A stretch of DNA of 64,000 nt from assembly GCF_029846635.1 (NCBI RefSeq), contig NZ_JARVTG010000002.1, positions 310,001-374,000 of the forward strand, in the 5' to 3' direction. Both the position numbers and the translations under genes were made by a program. Positions 24,335 to 33,540 of the stretch are shown here, in pieces. Each line of letters begins with the position of its first letter. The first letter of the stretch is position 1. The notes under the pieces are model-generated. The model saw only the letters and a list, made by a program, of their open reading frames with translations, was not told the DNA's origin and did not search any database. This stretch comes from Pokkaliibacter sp. MBI-7. Lineage in GTDB: Bacteria > Pseudomonadota > Gammaproteobacteria > Pseudomonadales > Balneatricaceae.

Positions 24335-25363
24335 TTAATGCTCACTGTCCACTAGCAGCATGATCTTGCCGGTATGACTGCTGCTCTCCATCAGGGCATG
24401 GGCCTTGCTGGCGTCATTCAACGCAAAACATTTGAAGATTTGCGGTCTGATTTCCCCTCGGTTTAATAACGGCCACACCTTTTCTTCCAGCTCAACCGCA
24501 ATCTCCGCTTTTTCTGCCACGCTGCGCGGGCGAAGGGTGGAGCCGGTGTGAATCAGACGCTTGACCATGAGGGGCAACAGGTTAAGCCTTTCGACGGCTC
24601 CGTGTTGGGTGGCGATCTGTACAATGCGGCCAAACTTGGCGGCGACCTGATAGTTGCGAGGGACGTAGTCGCCGCCGACCATATCCAGAATCACATCGGC
24701 CCCTGCGCCACCGGTAAGCTGTTTCACTTCTTCGACGAAGTCCTGGGTTTTGTAGTTGATGGCTGCGTCGGCTCCCAGCGCGATGCAGCTGGCTGCTTTG
24801 TCATCAGACCCGACCGTGACGATAACCCGCGCGCCGAAAGCTTTGCCAAGCATGATGGCCGTCGTGCCGATGCCAGAAGAGCCGCCGTGTACCAGCAAGG
24901 TTTCGCCGGACTTAAGTTCTCCGCTCTGGAAGACGTTAGTCCAGACGGTAAAGAAGGTTTCTGGCAGAGCTGCCGCTTCTGTCAGTGAGTAGCCCTGGGG
25001 GACTGGCAAGGCGTTGCTTTCGTGAACGGTACAATATTCGGCATAGCCACCCCCTGCGACCAGTGCACAGACCTGATCGCCCAGCTGGTAGCGGCTCACC
25101 CCTGTGCCCAGTGCCACGACTTCACCGGCGATTTCGAGCCCGGGAAGATCAGATGCACCAGGTGGTGGTGCATAACCCCCTTTGCGTTGCATGACGTCCG
25201 GCCGATTAACACCCGCTACTTTTACTTTGATCAGCACTTCTCCTGCATCAGGAGAAGGCAGCGAACGTTGTGTTGGTACAAGAACATCCGGGCCACCGAA
25301 TTCACGGATGGCAATTGCCGTCATCTGTTCTGGCAGGTTGGAACTGTTGTGGTTGTCGGTCAT
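24335..25363 (-). CDS. Zinc-independent quinone oxidoreductase (PIG3/Qor-like MDR)
   Basis: This 342-residue medium-chain dehydrogenase/reductase belongs to the PIG3/TP53I3-type NAD(P)H:quinone oxidoreductases. It has the GroES-like N-domain (GVNRPDVMQRKGGYAPPPGA near 70), a Rossmann motif (LVHGGSSGIGTTAIMLGKAFG) and no structural-zinc cysteines. The start at 25363 is chosen at MTDNHNSS; the ribosome site (GGGG) is modest, and the next ATG 39 bp in is worse. It is transcribed alone, convergent with hisN. Confidence 0.85.
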   Translation of the reverse strand: MTDNHNSSNLPEQMTAIAIREFGGPDVLVPTQRSLPSPDAGEVLIKVKVAGVNRPDVMQRKGGYAPPPGASDLPGLEIAGEVVALGTGVSRYQLGDQVCALVAGGGYAEYCTVHESNALPVPQGYSLTEAAALPETFFTVWTNVFQSGELKSGETLLVHGGSSGIGTTAIMLGKAFGARVIVTVGSDDKAASCIALGADAAINYKTQDFVEEVKQLTGGAGADVILDMVGGDYVPRNYQVAAKFGRIVQIATQHGAVERLNLLPLMVKRLIHTGSTLRPRSVAEKAEIAVELEEKVWPLLNRGEIRPQIFKCFALNDASKAHALMESSSHTGKIMLLVDSEH

Positions 25364-25664
25364 TGATACTTGGCCCCGGTTTACCGGCAGGTTTATTTCC
25401 ACTGTTGCCCGCGCCGTAGTTTGCAATGGCTGCTCTGGCGCTACACAGCTACTTGGTAGCCTTCAGTTGGTGGCTGTAGACGTATATATCAAGTTACATG
25501 GTCATTCCTGACCAAGGCCTGAAAAATCTGGAACATATGGAAGCAGGGTGGCCGCGGGCACTGTGGTATTGTTTCTGGCCCACTGAAGACGTCATCCTGT
25601 TGTCACGGGGTTGGTTCAGAATGGGTGAGTAATTAACATCTGGCTTGTTGGATGTCGAAGTACC
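25364..25664. other. Divergent intergenic region, no gene seen
   Basis: About 300 bp between the quinone oxidoreductase start and the unknown membrane protein. It presumably contains both promoters, but no hexamer pair or palindrome stands out clearly. Confidence 0.4.
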
Positions 25665-26291
25665 ATGACAAGAAATACAGCGCTGTTCTTTGGTGTGATC
25701 CTGCTGCTTCCGTTCCTGCTGACCATCTGGCTTGATGTGTTGCCGACAGATCAGGCCATGAGCATCATTCGTGAAGATGGGCCAGTAGAGAACCTTTCCG
25801 CAGCGGGCTATTTTGTATGTGCGTTACTGACCTTGTTACTGGCCGGACGTCTCAGGTTTCCTCTGGTGTTTATTTTTCTGCTGGTGTCGCTGGGCTTACG
25901 AGAGCTGGATCTGCAGTATTGGATTGCCCCCCTTTACCGGGGCGGCTTTGAAAAGCTGGCACTGTGGTGGCAGCTGTTAATTGTCGCCTATGGAGCGACG
26001 CTCGGTACGTGTCTGTTTCAATTGGCGCGATATTGCGCGAAGCCTTTCGTTAAAGGCCTGTTTGAGTTCAGTCCGGCGGCGGTGGCCACATTTCTGGCGG
26101 CTCTGGCCATGGTATTGAGTACGATGCTGGATGCGGGGAATGGTGCCGTACAGATATTTGATCTGACAATGTCTGGCTATACGCGAAACTATCTGGAAGA
26201 AACCGTGGAAATGTTTATCCCGGTATTCTTTATGCTGTCGCTATTGATTTTCTTCCTTTCCAATCCCTTTGCTCATTTCAGTAAACATTAA
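25665..26291 (+). CDS. Unknown multi-pass membrane protein (208 aa)
   Basis: This integral membrane protein has about five to six hydrophobic segments: near residues 7-25, 45-60, 67-78, 98-118, 136-152 and 187-203. Conserved-looking polar residues sit at helix ends: EDGPVENLSAAGY (about 38), LRELDLQYW (about 79) and EETVEMFIP (about 180). Their acidic and arginine residues resemble a membrane-embedded active or ion site, but no family is assigned. The gene stands alone between a promoter region and a very strong bidirectional terminator. Confidence 0.7.
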   Translation: MTRNTALFFGVILLLPFLLTIWLDVLPTDQAMSIIREDGPVENLSAAGYFVCALLTLLLAGRLRFPLVFIFLLVSLGLRELDLQYWIAPLYRGGFEKLALWWQLLIVAYGATLGTCLFQLARYCAKPFVKGLFEFSPAAVATFLAALAMVLSTMLDAGNGAVQIFDLTMSGYTRNYLEETVEMFIPVFFMLSLLIFFLSNPFAHFSKH

Positions 26292-26294
26292 TCC

Positions 26295-26341
26295 GTTATA
26301 AACAGGAAACCCGGCACGATGCCGGGTTTCCTGTTTATAAC
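26295..26341. terminator. Exceptionally long perfect terminator hairpin
   Basis: Positions 26295-26316 and 26320-26341 form a 22-bp perfect stem around the 3-nt loop CGA. The GC-rich upper stem reads AGGAAACCCGGCA. The A/T-rich base supplies T-runs on both strands, suiting the convergent genes on either side. Confidence 0.88.
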
Positions 26342-26368
26342 TGAGGTGAAATTAGCTGGCCACTTTTG

Positions 26369-26875
26369 TCAGATATCGCCCAGATAATCCCGCTTACCTA
26401 TATCCACACCGTTGTGTCGCAGAATTGCGTACGCAGTGGTCAGGTGAAAGTAGAAATTAGGCATGGCGAAGTTCAGCAGATAGCTCTTGCCACTGAAGCT
26501 CAGTTCACGACCACCAATTTTCAGAACGACGGTATGATCTTCGCTGCCATCAACATCTGCAGCCGCAATACCCTGAATAAAAGTCAGCGTCTTTTCAATG
26601 CGCTCCTGCAGATCATCGAAGGTCACTTCGGCGTCGGCGAAGGAGGGGACTTCAACGCCAGCCAGCCGGGCTGCACAACCCTTGGCCGAGTCACTGAGAA
26701 TCTGAATCTGGGCAGATAGAGGAAGCATGTCAGGTGCGAGGCGGGCATTGACCAGAACCTCTGGTTTGATGCGACGGATCTCGGCGTTGGTGACCGCTTT
26801 TTCAAGAATGGCTGAAAGGTTTTTCAGACCACGAACAAACACGGGAATTGAAGCTTCGTACATCGACACAGACAT
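26369..26875 (-). CDS. DUF1993 family protein
   Basis: This 168-residue soluble protein belongs to the DUF1993 family, helical proteins of the DinB-like type with unknown function. The family start MSVSMYEASIPVFVRGLKNL and the C-terminal FAMPNFYFHLTTAYAILRHNG are clear. ATG 26875 has AGGGAG upstream. It lies 52 bp downstream of the TetR gene on the same strand, so it is probably controlled by it. Confidence 0.85.
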   Translation of the reverse strand: MSVSMYEASIPVFVRGLKNLSAILEKAVTNAEIRRIKPEVLVNARLAPDMLPLSAQIQILSDSAKGCAARLAGVEVPSFADAEVTFDDLQERIEKTLTFIQGIAAADVDGSEDHTVVLKIGGRELSFSGKSYLLNFAMPNFYFHLTTAYAILRHNGVDIGKRDYLGDI

Positions 26876-26927
26876 GGTGCGTCTCCCTGTGGGCATGGGG
26901 GTATCACTCTTCAGTGGAGTGACTTTT

Positions 26928-27551
26928 TCAGGATGACGGCCATGCCCGCATAGCCGCCATCGCAATATCCAACAGTACATCTGCTGTGGCGCCATCTCGC
27001 GCCTGCATGGTCATGCCCTGCATAACCGTGCCGTAAAATCGTGCCAGTGCAACGGCATCGGTAGCGGCGGGTAAATCACCGTCCACTTTGCCTTTCTCGA
27101 TACGAGCAATAATTTCCTCTTCCTTGCGTGCCCGGTAGCGCGCAACAGCTTCCTGAACTCTGGCAGAACCTACTGAACAGTTAGTGGCAGATGTCACGAC
27201 CATACAGCCAGGGGGATGATCAGGATTAGCCAGCTCATTGGCTGCATTGGTAAGGACTTTCTGGATAGCTTCCCTGGCTGTAGTGCCATAGCTGAGCAGA
27301 CAGCTCAGCGAAGTGCCGGGGCCATCATTCAGATAGTGTTCGATTGCTGCCAGAAACAGCTGCTCTTTGTCACCAAAGGCGCTGTACAAGCTGGGAGGAT
27401 TGATTCCCATGGCGCAGGTCAGGTCACTCAGAGATGTCGCCTCATAGCCCTGTTGCCAGAACAGGCGCATAGCGGCATCAAGTGCCTTGTCCCGGTCAAA
27501 AGCGCGGGGGCGGCCACGTGGTTTGGGAGGACAGGTGCTTAGTGTTTTCAT
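26928..27551 (-). CDS. TetR/AcrR family transcriptional regulator
   Basis: This 207-residue repressor has a TetR N-terminal HTH (residues about 18-64: ALDAAMRLFWQQGYEATSL, recognition helix region INPPSLYSAFGDKEQLF) preceded by a basic arm (PKPRGRPRAF), and a ligand-binding C-domain with a MVV..ATNC segment. It is transcribed with the DUF1993 gene. A GC-AT palindrome-like ATCGATCGCT lies right before its start, a possible self-operator. Ligand unknown. Confidence 0.88.
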   Translation of the reverse strand: MKTLSTCPPKPRGRPRAFDRDKALDAAMRLFWQQGYEATSLSDLTCAMGINPPSLYSAFGDKEQLFLAAIEHYLNDGPGTSLSCLLSYGTTAREAIQKVLTNAANELANPDHPPGCMVVTSATNCSVGSARVQEAVARYRARKEEEIIARIEKGKVDGDLPAATDAVALARFYGTVMQGMTMQARDGATADVLLDIAMAAMRAWPSS

Positions 27552-27943
27552 AGCGATCGATATTAAAAGGGCCCAGAGAGGCTTGCAAGCCCCAGATTGA
27601 ACAAGAATTGATCTGTTGCAAATGTAAAAGAGTTAGCATGCTCCGGTTTCAAGACGCCACCTGCCAGTATTCCCTTTAACTGCCTGAATTCGACAAAAAA
27701 TCATGACGATACAGGATAGAAATGAATGCTGAATCTTTCTTATGCAAATGAAAGTTACTAACCCGATGCGGTTTGTTTCTTCATGGAAACAGACTGGCTG
27801 GGGCAAAACGGCATGATTACCGAATAATTCTTCCCGAGGCCATTGGCCTTTGGATGTAGTTGCAACATAATCTCACAGATTCACTCATCTTGAAGCCTCT
27901 TCCACTGGCTTCAACTTTTCTCATCTGTTTCAAGATACATCAC
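27552..27943. other. Divergent intergenic region between tetR and the MFS gene, no gene seen
   Basis: About 390 bp, AT-richer than the genes around it. A small hairpin AGGCC-ATT-GGCCT lies near 27840. No coding frame with a ribosome site is seen. Confidence 0.4.
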
Positions 27944-29161
27944 ATGAACGATTCTAGGACTCAGGTTGCCACGCCCTACGGCGTCGGCTTTGCCGAGCTG
28001 GCGCTGGCTATCGGTGGCCTTGCCATCGGTACAGGTGAGTTTGCTGCCATGAGCATCTTGCCGGATATTGCCGACGACATGGGAACATCCGTACCAAAGA
28101 TGGGGCATATGATCAGCTCCTATGCCTTTGGTGTGGTGGTTGGTGCACCGCTGATTACCATTCTGTTCGCGCGGGTGCCCCGGCGCATCATGTTAATTTG
28201 CCTGATGCTGCTGTTTGCCGTGGGTAACCTGCTGAGCACCATCACGCATAGTTACAGTGCCGTGGTGCTTTCACGTTTTGTCGCGGGCATTCCCCACGGT
28301 GCCTATTTTGGTCTGGCTGCACTGGTGGCTGCTTCGCTGGTACCTCCTGACCATCGTGGCAGGGCCGTGGCCAAAGTCATGCTCGGGTTGACCATCGCCA
28401 ATATTGTTGGCGTTCCGTTCGCTACCTGGTTAGGTCAGGCACTGGGCTGGCGTTCGGTATTTGTGATCGTGGGTGTGCTTGGCATATTGACGGCGACCAT
28501 GGTCCGGCTTTGTGTTCCGGTCGTGCCCCATGAAGGTGCCAGTCCGGCAAAAGAGCTAGGTGTATTCAAACGCCTGCAGGTGTGGTTGACACTAGGCGTG
28601 GTAGCCATCGGCTTCGGCGGGGTATTTTCGATCTACACCTACATCACACCCACGCTGGTTAATGTCACGGGCCTTGCTGAGTCATCCGTACCCCTGGTGC
28701 TCGGGCTGTTTGGTGTCGGAATGACTGTGGGTAATCTGATTGGTGGCTGGTTCACTGATCGGTCGCGCATCTGGACCATTATTGGTGTGTTGATCTGGAA
28801 CGCCATCGTGCTGTCGCTGTTTACTCTGGCTGTTCATCAGGTCTGGAGTGCTGTGCTGATTATCTTCCTTATCGGTATTGGTGTGGCTGTGGTCCCCGCG
28901 GCCCAGACCCGACTGATGGACGTCGCCGGGGATGCACAGTCAGTAGCAGCTGCCCTCAATCACTCGGCTTTCAATATAGCCAATGCGCTCGGTGCCTGGT
29001 TTGGCGGTGTTGCTATCAGTCTCAATTATGGCTGGCAGTCGACTGGCTGGGTCGGTGCCTATCTGGCGCTGGGTGGACTGATGGTGATGATCGTTTCGGT
29101 GTTGTTCGAGCGGCGCTCAGCCATGATGGGATACAGCAAAGAGGAGCTACAGGCTTCGTAG
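27944..29161 (+). CDS. MFS transporter, AraJ/DHA1-type exporter
   Basis: This 405-residue, 12-TM major facilitator transporter belongs to the AraJ/CmlA-like drug:H+ antiporter group. Segments are FAELALAIGGLAIGTGEFAAMSILPDIADDMG (TM1 region, positions only), FARVPRRIMLI (motif A region) and VAGIPHGAYFGLAALVAA (motif C-like). ATG 27944 is chosen as it precedes the conserved TM1; upstream in-frame starts add an odd 28-residue extension. The ribosome site is poor. It lies divergent to the TetR gene, so the TetR protein may regulate it. Confidence 0.85.
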   Translation: MNDSRTQVATPYGVGFAELALAIGGLAIGTGEFAAMSILPDIADDMGTSVPKMGHMISSYAFGVVVGAPLITILFARVPRRIMLICLMLLFAVGNLLSTITHSYSAVVLSRFVAGIPHGAYFGLAALVAASLVPPDHRGRAVAKVMLGLTIANIVGVPFATWLGQALGWRSVFVIVGVLGILTATMVRLCVPVVPHEGASPAKELGVFKRLQVWLTLGVVAIGFGGVFSIYTYITPTLVNVTGLAESSVPLVLGLFGVGMTVGNLIGGWFTDRSRIWTIIGVLIWNAIVLSLFTLAVHQVWSAVLIIFLIGIGVAVVPAAQTRLMDVAGDAQSVAAALNHSAFNIANALGAWFGGVAISLNYGWQSTGWVGAYLALGGLMVMIVSVLFERRSAMMGYSKEELQAS

Positions 29162-29204
29162 TCCTCATCCAGAGATCTATTCATAGCAATCCTTCAGGTT
29201 ATGG

Positions 29205-29235
29205 AAGCCTCTGCTAAATAGCGGAGGCTTTTTTA
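29205..29235 (+). terminator. Terminator of the MFS gene
   Basis: AAGCCTCTGCTA (29205-29216) pairs with TAGCGGAGGCTT (29219-29230), one T-G pair, followed by TTTTT. Confidence 0.85.
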
Positions 29236-29509
29236 TTTGAACTGGCTGACAACAACTGAATTGACGCAATGTCTGTTTGGATAGTTCATTGAGTTTTCCC
29301 CCGTGTATATGGGCCTAAAGCTGTCATTAGAATGATGGAATCTGACACATCCCCGCCCGAGGCAAATTCTATACTTCGTTGTTATCCGATTCCTGATTAC
29401 TAATGAGGGGCCGCTGATCCAATAGCATCTGCCGATGCTTTTTCGATTCTGATGAGTCTGGCCATTATCGATGTGGGCTGGCATTGAGCTCTGCAATTAC
29501 AGGTGTGGT
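29236..29509. other. Intergenic region before the diguanylate cyclase gene
   Basis: About 270 bp after the MFS terminator without a supported gene. It presumably carries the promoter of the GAF-GGDEF gene; no strong hexamer pair is identified. Confidence 0.4.
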
Positions 29510-30526
29510 ATGTCGTTGAAACCTGACCTTAGCTTACCTTCTCGTGATCAATTACTGAGCATCATTCAGATTCAGTCGGATGTGGCCAAATTGGGTCTGG
29601 ATTTCTACCAGGTCATGTCTCTGGTAACCGAACGTTCTGTTGAGCTTCTTCAGTCAGATGGTGCCGTCATTGAACTGCAGGAAAGCGACGAAATGGTCTA
29701 TCGGGCTGCTCATGGTATTGCTAAAAGCCAGCTGGGGCTGCGTCTGGCGATTAAAAACAGTTTGTCTGGCCTGTGCCTGACCAGCGGACAGATCCAGTAT
29801 TGTGCCGACTCCGAGACTGACCCTCGCGTTGATCGCGCGGCCTGTCGCCTGACGGGTATTCGCTCCATGATGGTGGTGCCTTTGCGCTATGCCGACATCA
29901 CCGTAGGCGTGCTCAAGGTGATATCGAAAACCACTGACTCCTTCAATAAAGTCGACGAAGCGGTGCTGGGAATACTCTCGGATGTACTGGCTGCCCACAT
30001 GTTCTATGCGGCGAAGTACGCCATGAGTGATCTGTATTACAAGGCAACGCACGATGAAATGACGGGACTGGCTAACCGGGCGCTGTTTTTTGACAAGTTT
30101 CGTTATCATCTGGCACAAAGCATTGCCCATGGCCGAGCAATCGGGTTGCTGATCATCGACCTTGATGACCTGAAAGGAATCAATGACAGATACGGGCATC
30201 GGGCGGGTGATGCCGCCATCTGCGAAGTGGCCAGACGTATCGGAGAGGGGGTCAGCAATGCTGACTTGCTGGCAAGAATAGGCGGGGATGAATTCGTCAT
30301 TATTCTGCGCTCTGAGACGGCACTGCTGCGCATCGATCGTTTTATTCGCCAGCTTGAACACCTGATTAGCGGCGACTTCGTGTTTGAATCCTATCCGCTT
30401 TCCCTCAGTGCCAGTATTGGTTATGCCGTCGCTCCCGATCATGGGCAGGAAATCGCCGGACTGCTTGAGGTTGCTGATCAGGCCATGTACTCACTCAAGC
30501 GACAGAAAAAAGACGGCAAGCCTTGA
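29510..30526 (+). CDS. GAF-GGDEF diguanylate cyclase
   Basis: This 338-residue enzyme is predicted to make cyclic di-GMP from two GTP. An N-terminal GAF sensor domain spans about residues 15-160, and a C-terminal GGDEF domain starts near HDEMTGLANRALFFD (about 180) with an intact active-site GGDEF at 258-262. The autoinhibitory RxxD site is absent; the corresponding residues read SNAD. No transmembrane segment is visible, so it is cytoplasmic. ATG 29510 has AGGTG upstream. It stands alone, convergent with a LysR gene. Confidence 0.9.
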   Translation: MSLKPDLSLPSRDQLLSIIQIQSDVAKLGLDFYQVMSLVTERSVELLQSDGAVIELQESDEMVYRAAHGIAKSQLGLRLAIKNSLSGLCLTSGQIQYCADSETDPRVDRAACRLTGIRSMMVVPLRYADITVGVLKVISKTTDSFNKVDEAVLGILSDVLAAHMFYAAKYAMSDLYYKATHDEMTGLANRALFFDKFRYHLAQSIAHGRAIGLLIIDLDDLKGINDRYGHRAGDAAICEVARRIGEGVSNADLLARIGGDEFVIILRSETALLRIDRFIRQLEHLISGDFVFESYPLSLSASIGYAVAPDHGQEIAGLLEVADQAMYSLKRQKKDGKP

Positions 30527-30577
30527 GTACCCTCTGACGTATCACCTCCCAGCAGACACCGCCGCTATTTCCGCTTA

Positions 30578-31474
30578 TTACACGGGGTTGTTGTCTGCCC
30601 AGATGGTCTTGGCCTCCATAAAGCAGCGCTCGGCCAGCGCAGACCGCGGTTCATTGCGCCGAATCAGCAACCCAATCGGAGCATGAACGGTGGCATCGGC
30701 AATAGCGGCAATACGCAAGCTGACATTGATGGATTCATAGCCTCCCTGCAAAGGCATGATGGCGCAGCACAGGCCCGAGTTGACGGCCTGTATCAGCTGA
30801 AAGGTTGAATCGCTCTCCAGCAGGATGTGCGGTGTGATACCCCGGCCGCGGAACGCCAGATCAATGGACTGGCGGAAGTGCATACCCCGTGTCAGCAAGC
30901 CCAGGGGAATAGAGGCGAGGGCTTCCCAGGGGAACTCATGCTGGTCAAAGGCAAAATGCGTAGGGTTGTAGAGCAACCCCATGGTGGTTGAAGTCAGTTC
31001 GATGACATCAAAGTAACTGGTGTCGATCTGATCAAGATAACAGAGCCCCAGATCCAGAAGGTTGCGACTCAGGCCGTCAATAATTTGCTCAGAAGTCAGG
31101 GACGACAGTTGAAAGCGCAGTTCAGGGTAGCGTTGCGACAGGGGCGTCAGCAGCTGCATCGGGTCCATGCTATACAACGGGACCATGCCCAGGCGCAGAT
31201 TGCCAACCAGCTGGCCCCGACAGTTTGCAGCCTCTGCCTGCAGTCCATCGTGGGCGGCAAGCAGGGTCTTGGCCCAGGCCAGAATGCGTTCACCTTCTTC
31301 AGTAAAGCCCTCAAAACGTTGGCCCCGGGCGACCAGTACCAGATCCAGCTCTTCTTCCAGATTACGCAAACGCATTGACAGTGTCGGCTGAGTGACATGA
31401 CAAAGCGCGGCCGCCTGACCGAAATGACGGGTCTGGTCGAGAGCAATAAGGAATTTAAGCTGTTTGATATCCAT
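30578..31474 (-). CDS. LysR family transcriptional regulator
   Basis: This 298-residue LysR-type regulator has an N-terminal winged HTH (MDIKQLKFLIALDQTRHFGQ, CHVTQPTLSMRLRNLEEEL) and a C-terminal effector domain. ATG 31474 has AGGAGA; earlier starts lie in the adjacent intergenic region. It follows moaA and the interrupted bestrophin gene on the same strand. LysR regulators of this kind are often found beside formate-dehydrogenase-like genes; the two YdeP genes nearby are plausible targets (inference). Confidence 0.87.
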   Translation of the reverse strand: MDIKQLKFLIALDQTRHFGQAAALCHVTQPTLSMRLRNLEEELDLVLVARGQRFEGFTEEGERILAWAKTLLAAHDGLQAEAANCRGQLVGNLRLGMVPLYSMDPMQLLTPLSQRYPELRFQLSSLTSEQIIDGLSRNLLDLGLCYLDQIDTSYFDVIELTSTTMGLLYNPTHFAFDQHEFPWEALASIPLGLLTRGMHFRQSIDLAFRGRGITPHILLESDSTFQLIQAVNSGLCCAIMPLQGGYESINVSLRIAAIADATVHAPIGLLIRRNEPRSALAERCFMEAKTIWADNNPV

Positions 31475-31614
31475 CGAACGGTCTCCTGGTTGATAGGCGC
31501 AATCAGGACGTCCCGGTCCTCGCTGGTGGGCGAAGTATACCGTGCCAGAAGTCGACGGGCTTGTTGCTCTGCACAAATAGGGCAAACGGTGAGCACATCT
31601 GGAGGAGGATTTAT

Positions 31615-32514
31615 TCAGTTCAGTACGTGGTCGATGGGTACCAGAGCGGGTGGCAGCTCGGTGTGTCCGAGACTGTCGAGTATTTCCCGCTCCACGGTAC
31701 GTACCAGCGCATCGGTGGGCAGGTCATTGTCATCATGACCGAAAGGGTCTTCGAGCTGATCACTGATGGCATCCAGACCAAAGAAGGTGTAACTGACGAT
31801 GGCGGTAAAAACCGGCGCCAGCCAGCCCAGCGGTTGCGCCATTACAAAGGGCAGCAGTACGCAAAACAGATAGATGGTCCGGTGCAGCAACAACGTATAG
31901 GGGAAAGGCAGGGGCGTGAACTTGAGTCGCTCGCAGACAGCCTGAGCTTCAGACAGCCCTGTCAGGCGTTGCTCGAGAGTGATGTAACGCCATTCGCTGA
32001 TCTGTTGCTGCGCCGCTAGTTCTGAGCAGCGATGGCCGATCTGGCGCAGAATGCCTGCACTGACGTGAATGCCATACTCTGCTTCAGGGCAGGATAGCCA
32101 CTCACGTGCGGCTTCGAACTCATCTTCATTGCGTAAACGGGCATTGAGTGCATGGGTGTAGCCGCACAACGCTGGCAGCAACGAGGCTCGTGCAGCCGGG
32201 TCGGTGATAACAACACTTTCACGGATAAAAGAACGCACCTCCACCAGCACCTTGCCCCAGGCTTTCCGACCTTCCCATCAGCGGTCATAACAGGCGTTAT
32301 TGCGAAAGCTCATGAAGATGGAGAGGGAAATACCCAACAAGGTGAAAGGAGTGGCACTGAAGTGAGAAAAGAACCGCGGGTGTTGCCCTTCGATATAGAC
32401 AATCAGCGAAGCCAGCAGGGTCACCATGACAATCTGCACGGCTATCTTCCGGGCGATGGAGCCACGCAGGGTGGTCAGTATGCTGATGAAATTGGGCTTG
32501 GGGGCAACGATCAT
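31615..32514 (-). pseudogene. Bestrophin family (YneE/RFP-TM) gene interrupted by an in-frame TGA
   Basis: The frame from ATG 32514 to 31615 (300 codons) reads continuously as a bestrophin-like chloride channel of about 299 residues, except for one TGA at 32280-32278 (codon 79). The sequence around it is FMSFRNNACYDR-stop-WEGRKAWG; bestrophins normally have RNNACYDRWW here, so a TGG Trp codon has become TGA. Both halves keep family features: N-terminal TMs on one side, EDPFGHDDNDLP on the other. A start at 32250 could yield a C-terminal piece only. It may be a recent pseudogene, a sequencing error, or a suppressed stop. It lies 21 bp after moaA. Confidence 0.85.
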
Positions 32515-32535
32515 AATCGGGCGCCTGCGCCGGGA

Positions 32536-33540
32536 TTAACCGCCGGTCATGTTCATGAAACGGACGATTTGCACATCGTTATTGACTTCAAAGTGATGAC
32601 GATAGGGTTTGTTGGCCATGGCACTGATGATGGCGTTATCGAGCAGAGCATCATCGGCAGGCGCGCTCCGCAGTACCGCGCGCAGATCCTGAGAATGCTC
32701 ATTGCCCAGACAAAGAAGAAGCCGGCCCTCGGCCGTCACCCGGACGCGATTACAGCTACCGCAAAAATTGTGGCTGTGGGGTGAGATAAAACCGATACGT
32801 ATGTCAGGTGCTTCTGCTACGCGCCAGTACCGCGCTGGCCCGGCAGTATTGTCCGCTGCCGCCATCAGGCTGAATTGCTCTGCAATGCGGGCTCTTACCT
32901 CATCACTGGAGCAATAGGTGTCGCCACGCTGATGGTCGCTGATGATGCCCAGTGGCATTTCTTCGATAAAGGCCAGATCCAGCTGGCGTTCTATGGCAAA
33001 CCGGACCAGCTCATTGACCTCAGTATCATTGCGGCCGCGCATGACCACCGTATTGAGTTTGATATGCCGGAAGCCCGCTGCTTTAGCGGCATCAATACCG
33101 GCAATCACCTGATCCCGGTCGCCAGTGCGGGTCATGGCCCTGAACAGTGAGGGATTCAGGCTGTCGAAGCTGATATTGATGCGGTCGACACCGGCATCGA
33201 ACAGCGGGGTGGCCAGCGTGGGCAACAGCGCTCCATTGGTGGTAATGCACAGTTCCTTGAGGCCATCGAGACGGGCTATACGTCGGCAAAGGTCAACAAT
33301 ACCCTGCCTGACCAGAGGCTCTCCGCCGGTCAGGCGTATCTTGCGTGTGCCCAGAGCGACAAAGCGTTCAGCAACACGTGCCAGCTCATCCATACTCAAC
33401 ACCTGTTCTCTGGGCAGGAAGCGCATATCGTCAGCCATGCAGTACACACAGCGGAAATTGCAGCGATCGGTGACAGAAAGCCGCAGGTAGTCGATCTGAC
33501 GCTGAAAAGGGTCGACCAGTGCATGCCGGGTGATGCTCAT
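32536..33540 (-). CDS. moaA: GTP 3',8-cyclase MoaA (molybdenum cofactor biosynthesis)
   Basis: MoaA is the radical-SAM enzyme that starts molybdenum cofactor synthesis from GTP. The 334-residue protein has the SAM-cluster motif CNFRCVYC (about residues 27-34), a GGEP segment, the second cluster CGSCNRVRVTAEGRLLLC, and the C-terminal double glycine required for activity. Start 33540 has AGAGG. Its partner MoaC is not in the window. Its location next to two molybdopterin oxidoreductase genes makes sense as cofactor supply. Confidence 0.96.
   Translation of the reverse strand: MSITRHALVDPFQRQIDYLRLSVTDRCNFRCVYCMADDMRFLPREQVLSMDELARVAERFVALGTRKIRLTGGEPLVRQGIVDLCRRIARLDGLKELCITTNGALLPTLATPLFDAGVDRINISFDSLNPSLFRAMTRTGDRDQVIAGIDAAKAAGFRHIKLNTVVMRGRNDTEVNELVRFAIERQLDLAFIEEMPLGIISDHQRGDTYCSSDEVRARIAEQFSLMAAADNTAGPARYWRVAEAPDIRIGFISPHSHNFCGSCNRVRVTAEGRLLLCLGNEHSQDLRAVLRSAPADDALLDNAIISAMANKPYRHHFEVNNDVQIVRFMNMTGG

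Noticed and set aside
27535..27565. The tetR self-operator as evidence that this TetR controls the efflux operon
   Set aside because: Only a GATCGATA core is shared with efflux operator 3; this is too short to link the two.
32278..32280. TGA in the bestrophin gene as a selenocysteine codon
   Set aside because: The family has Trp, not Cys or Sec, at this position, and no obvious SECIS-like hairpin follows.
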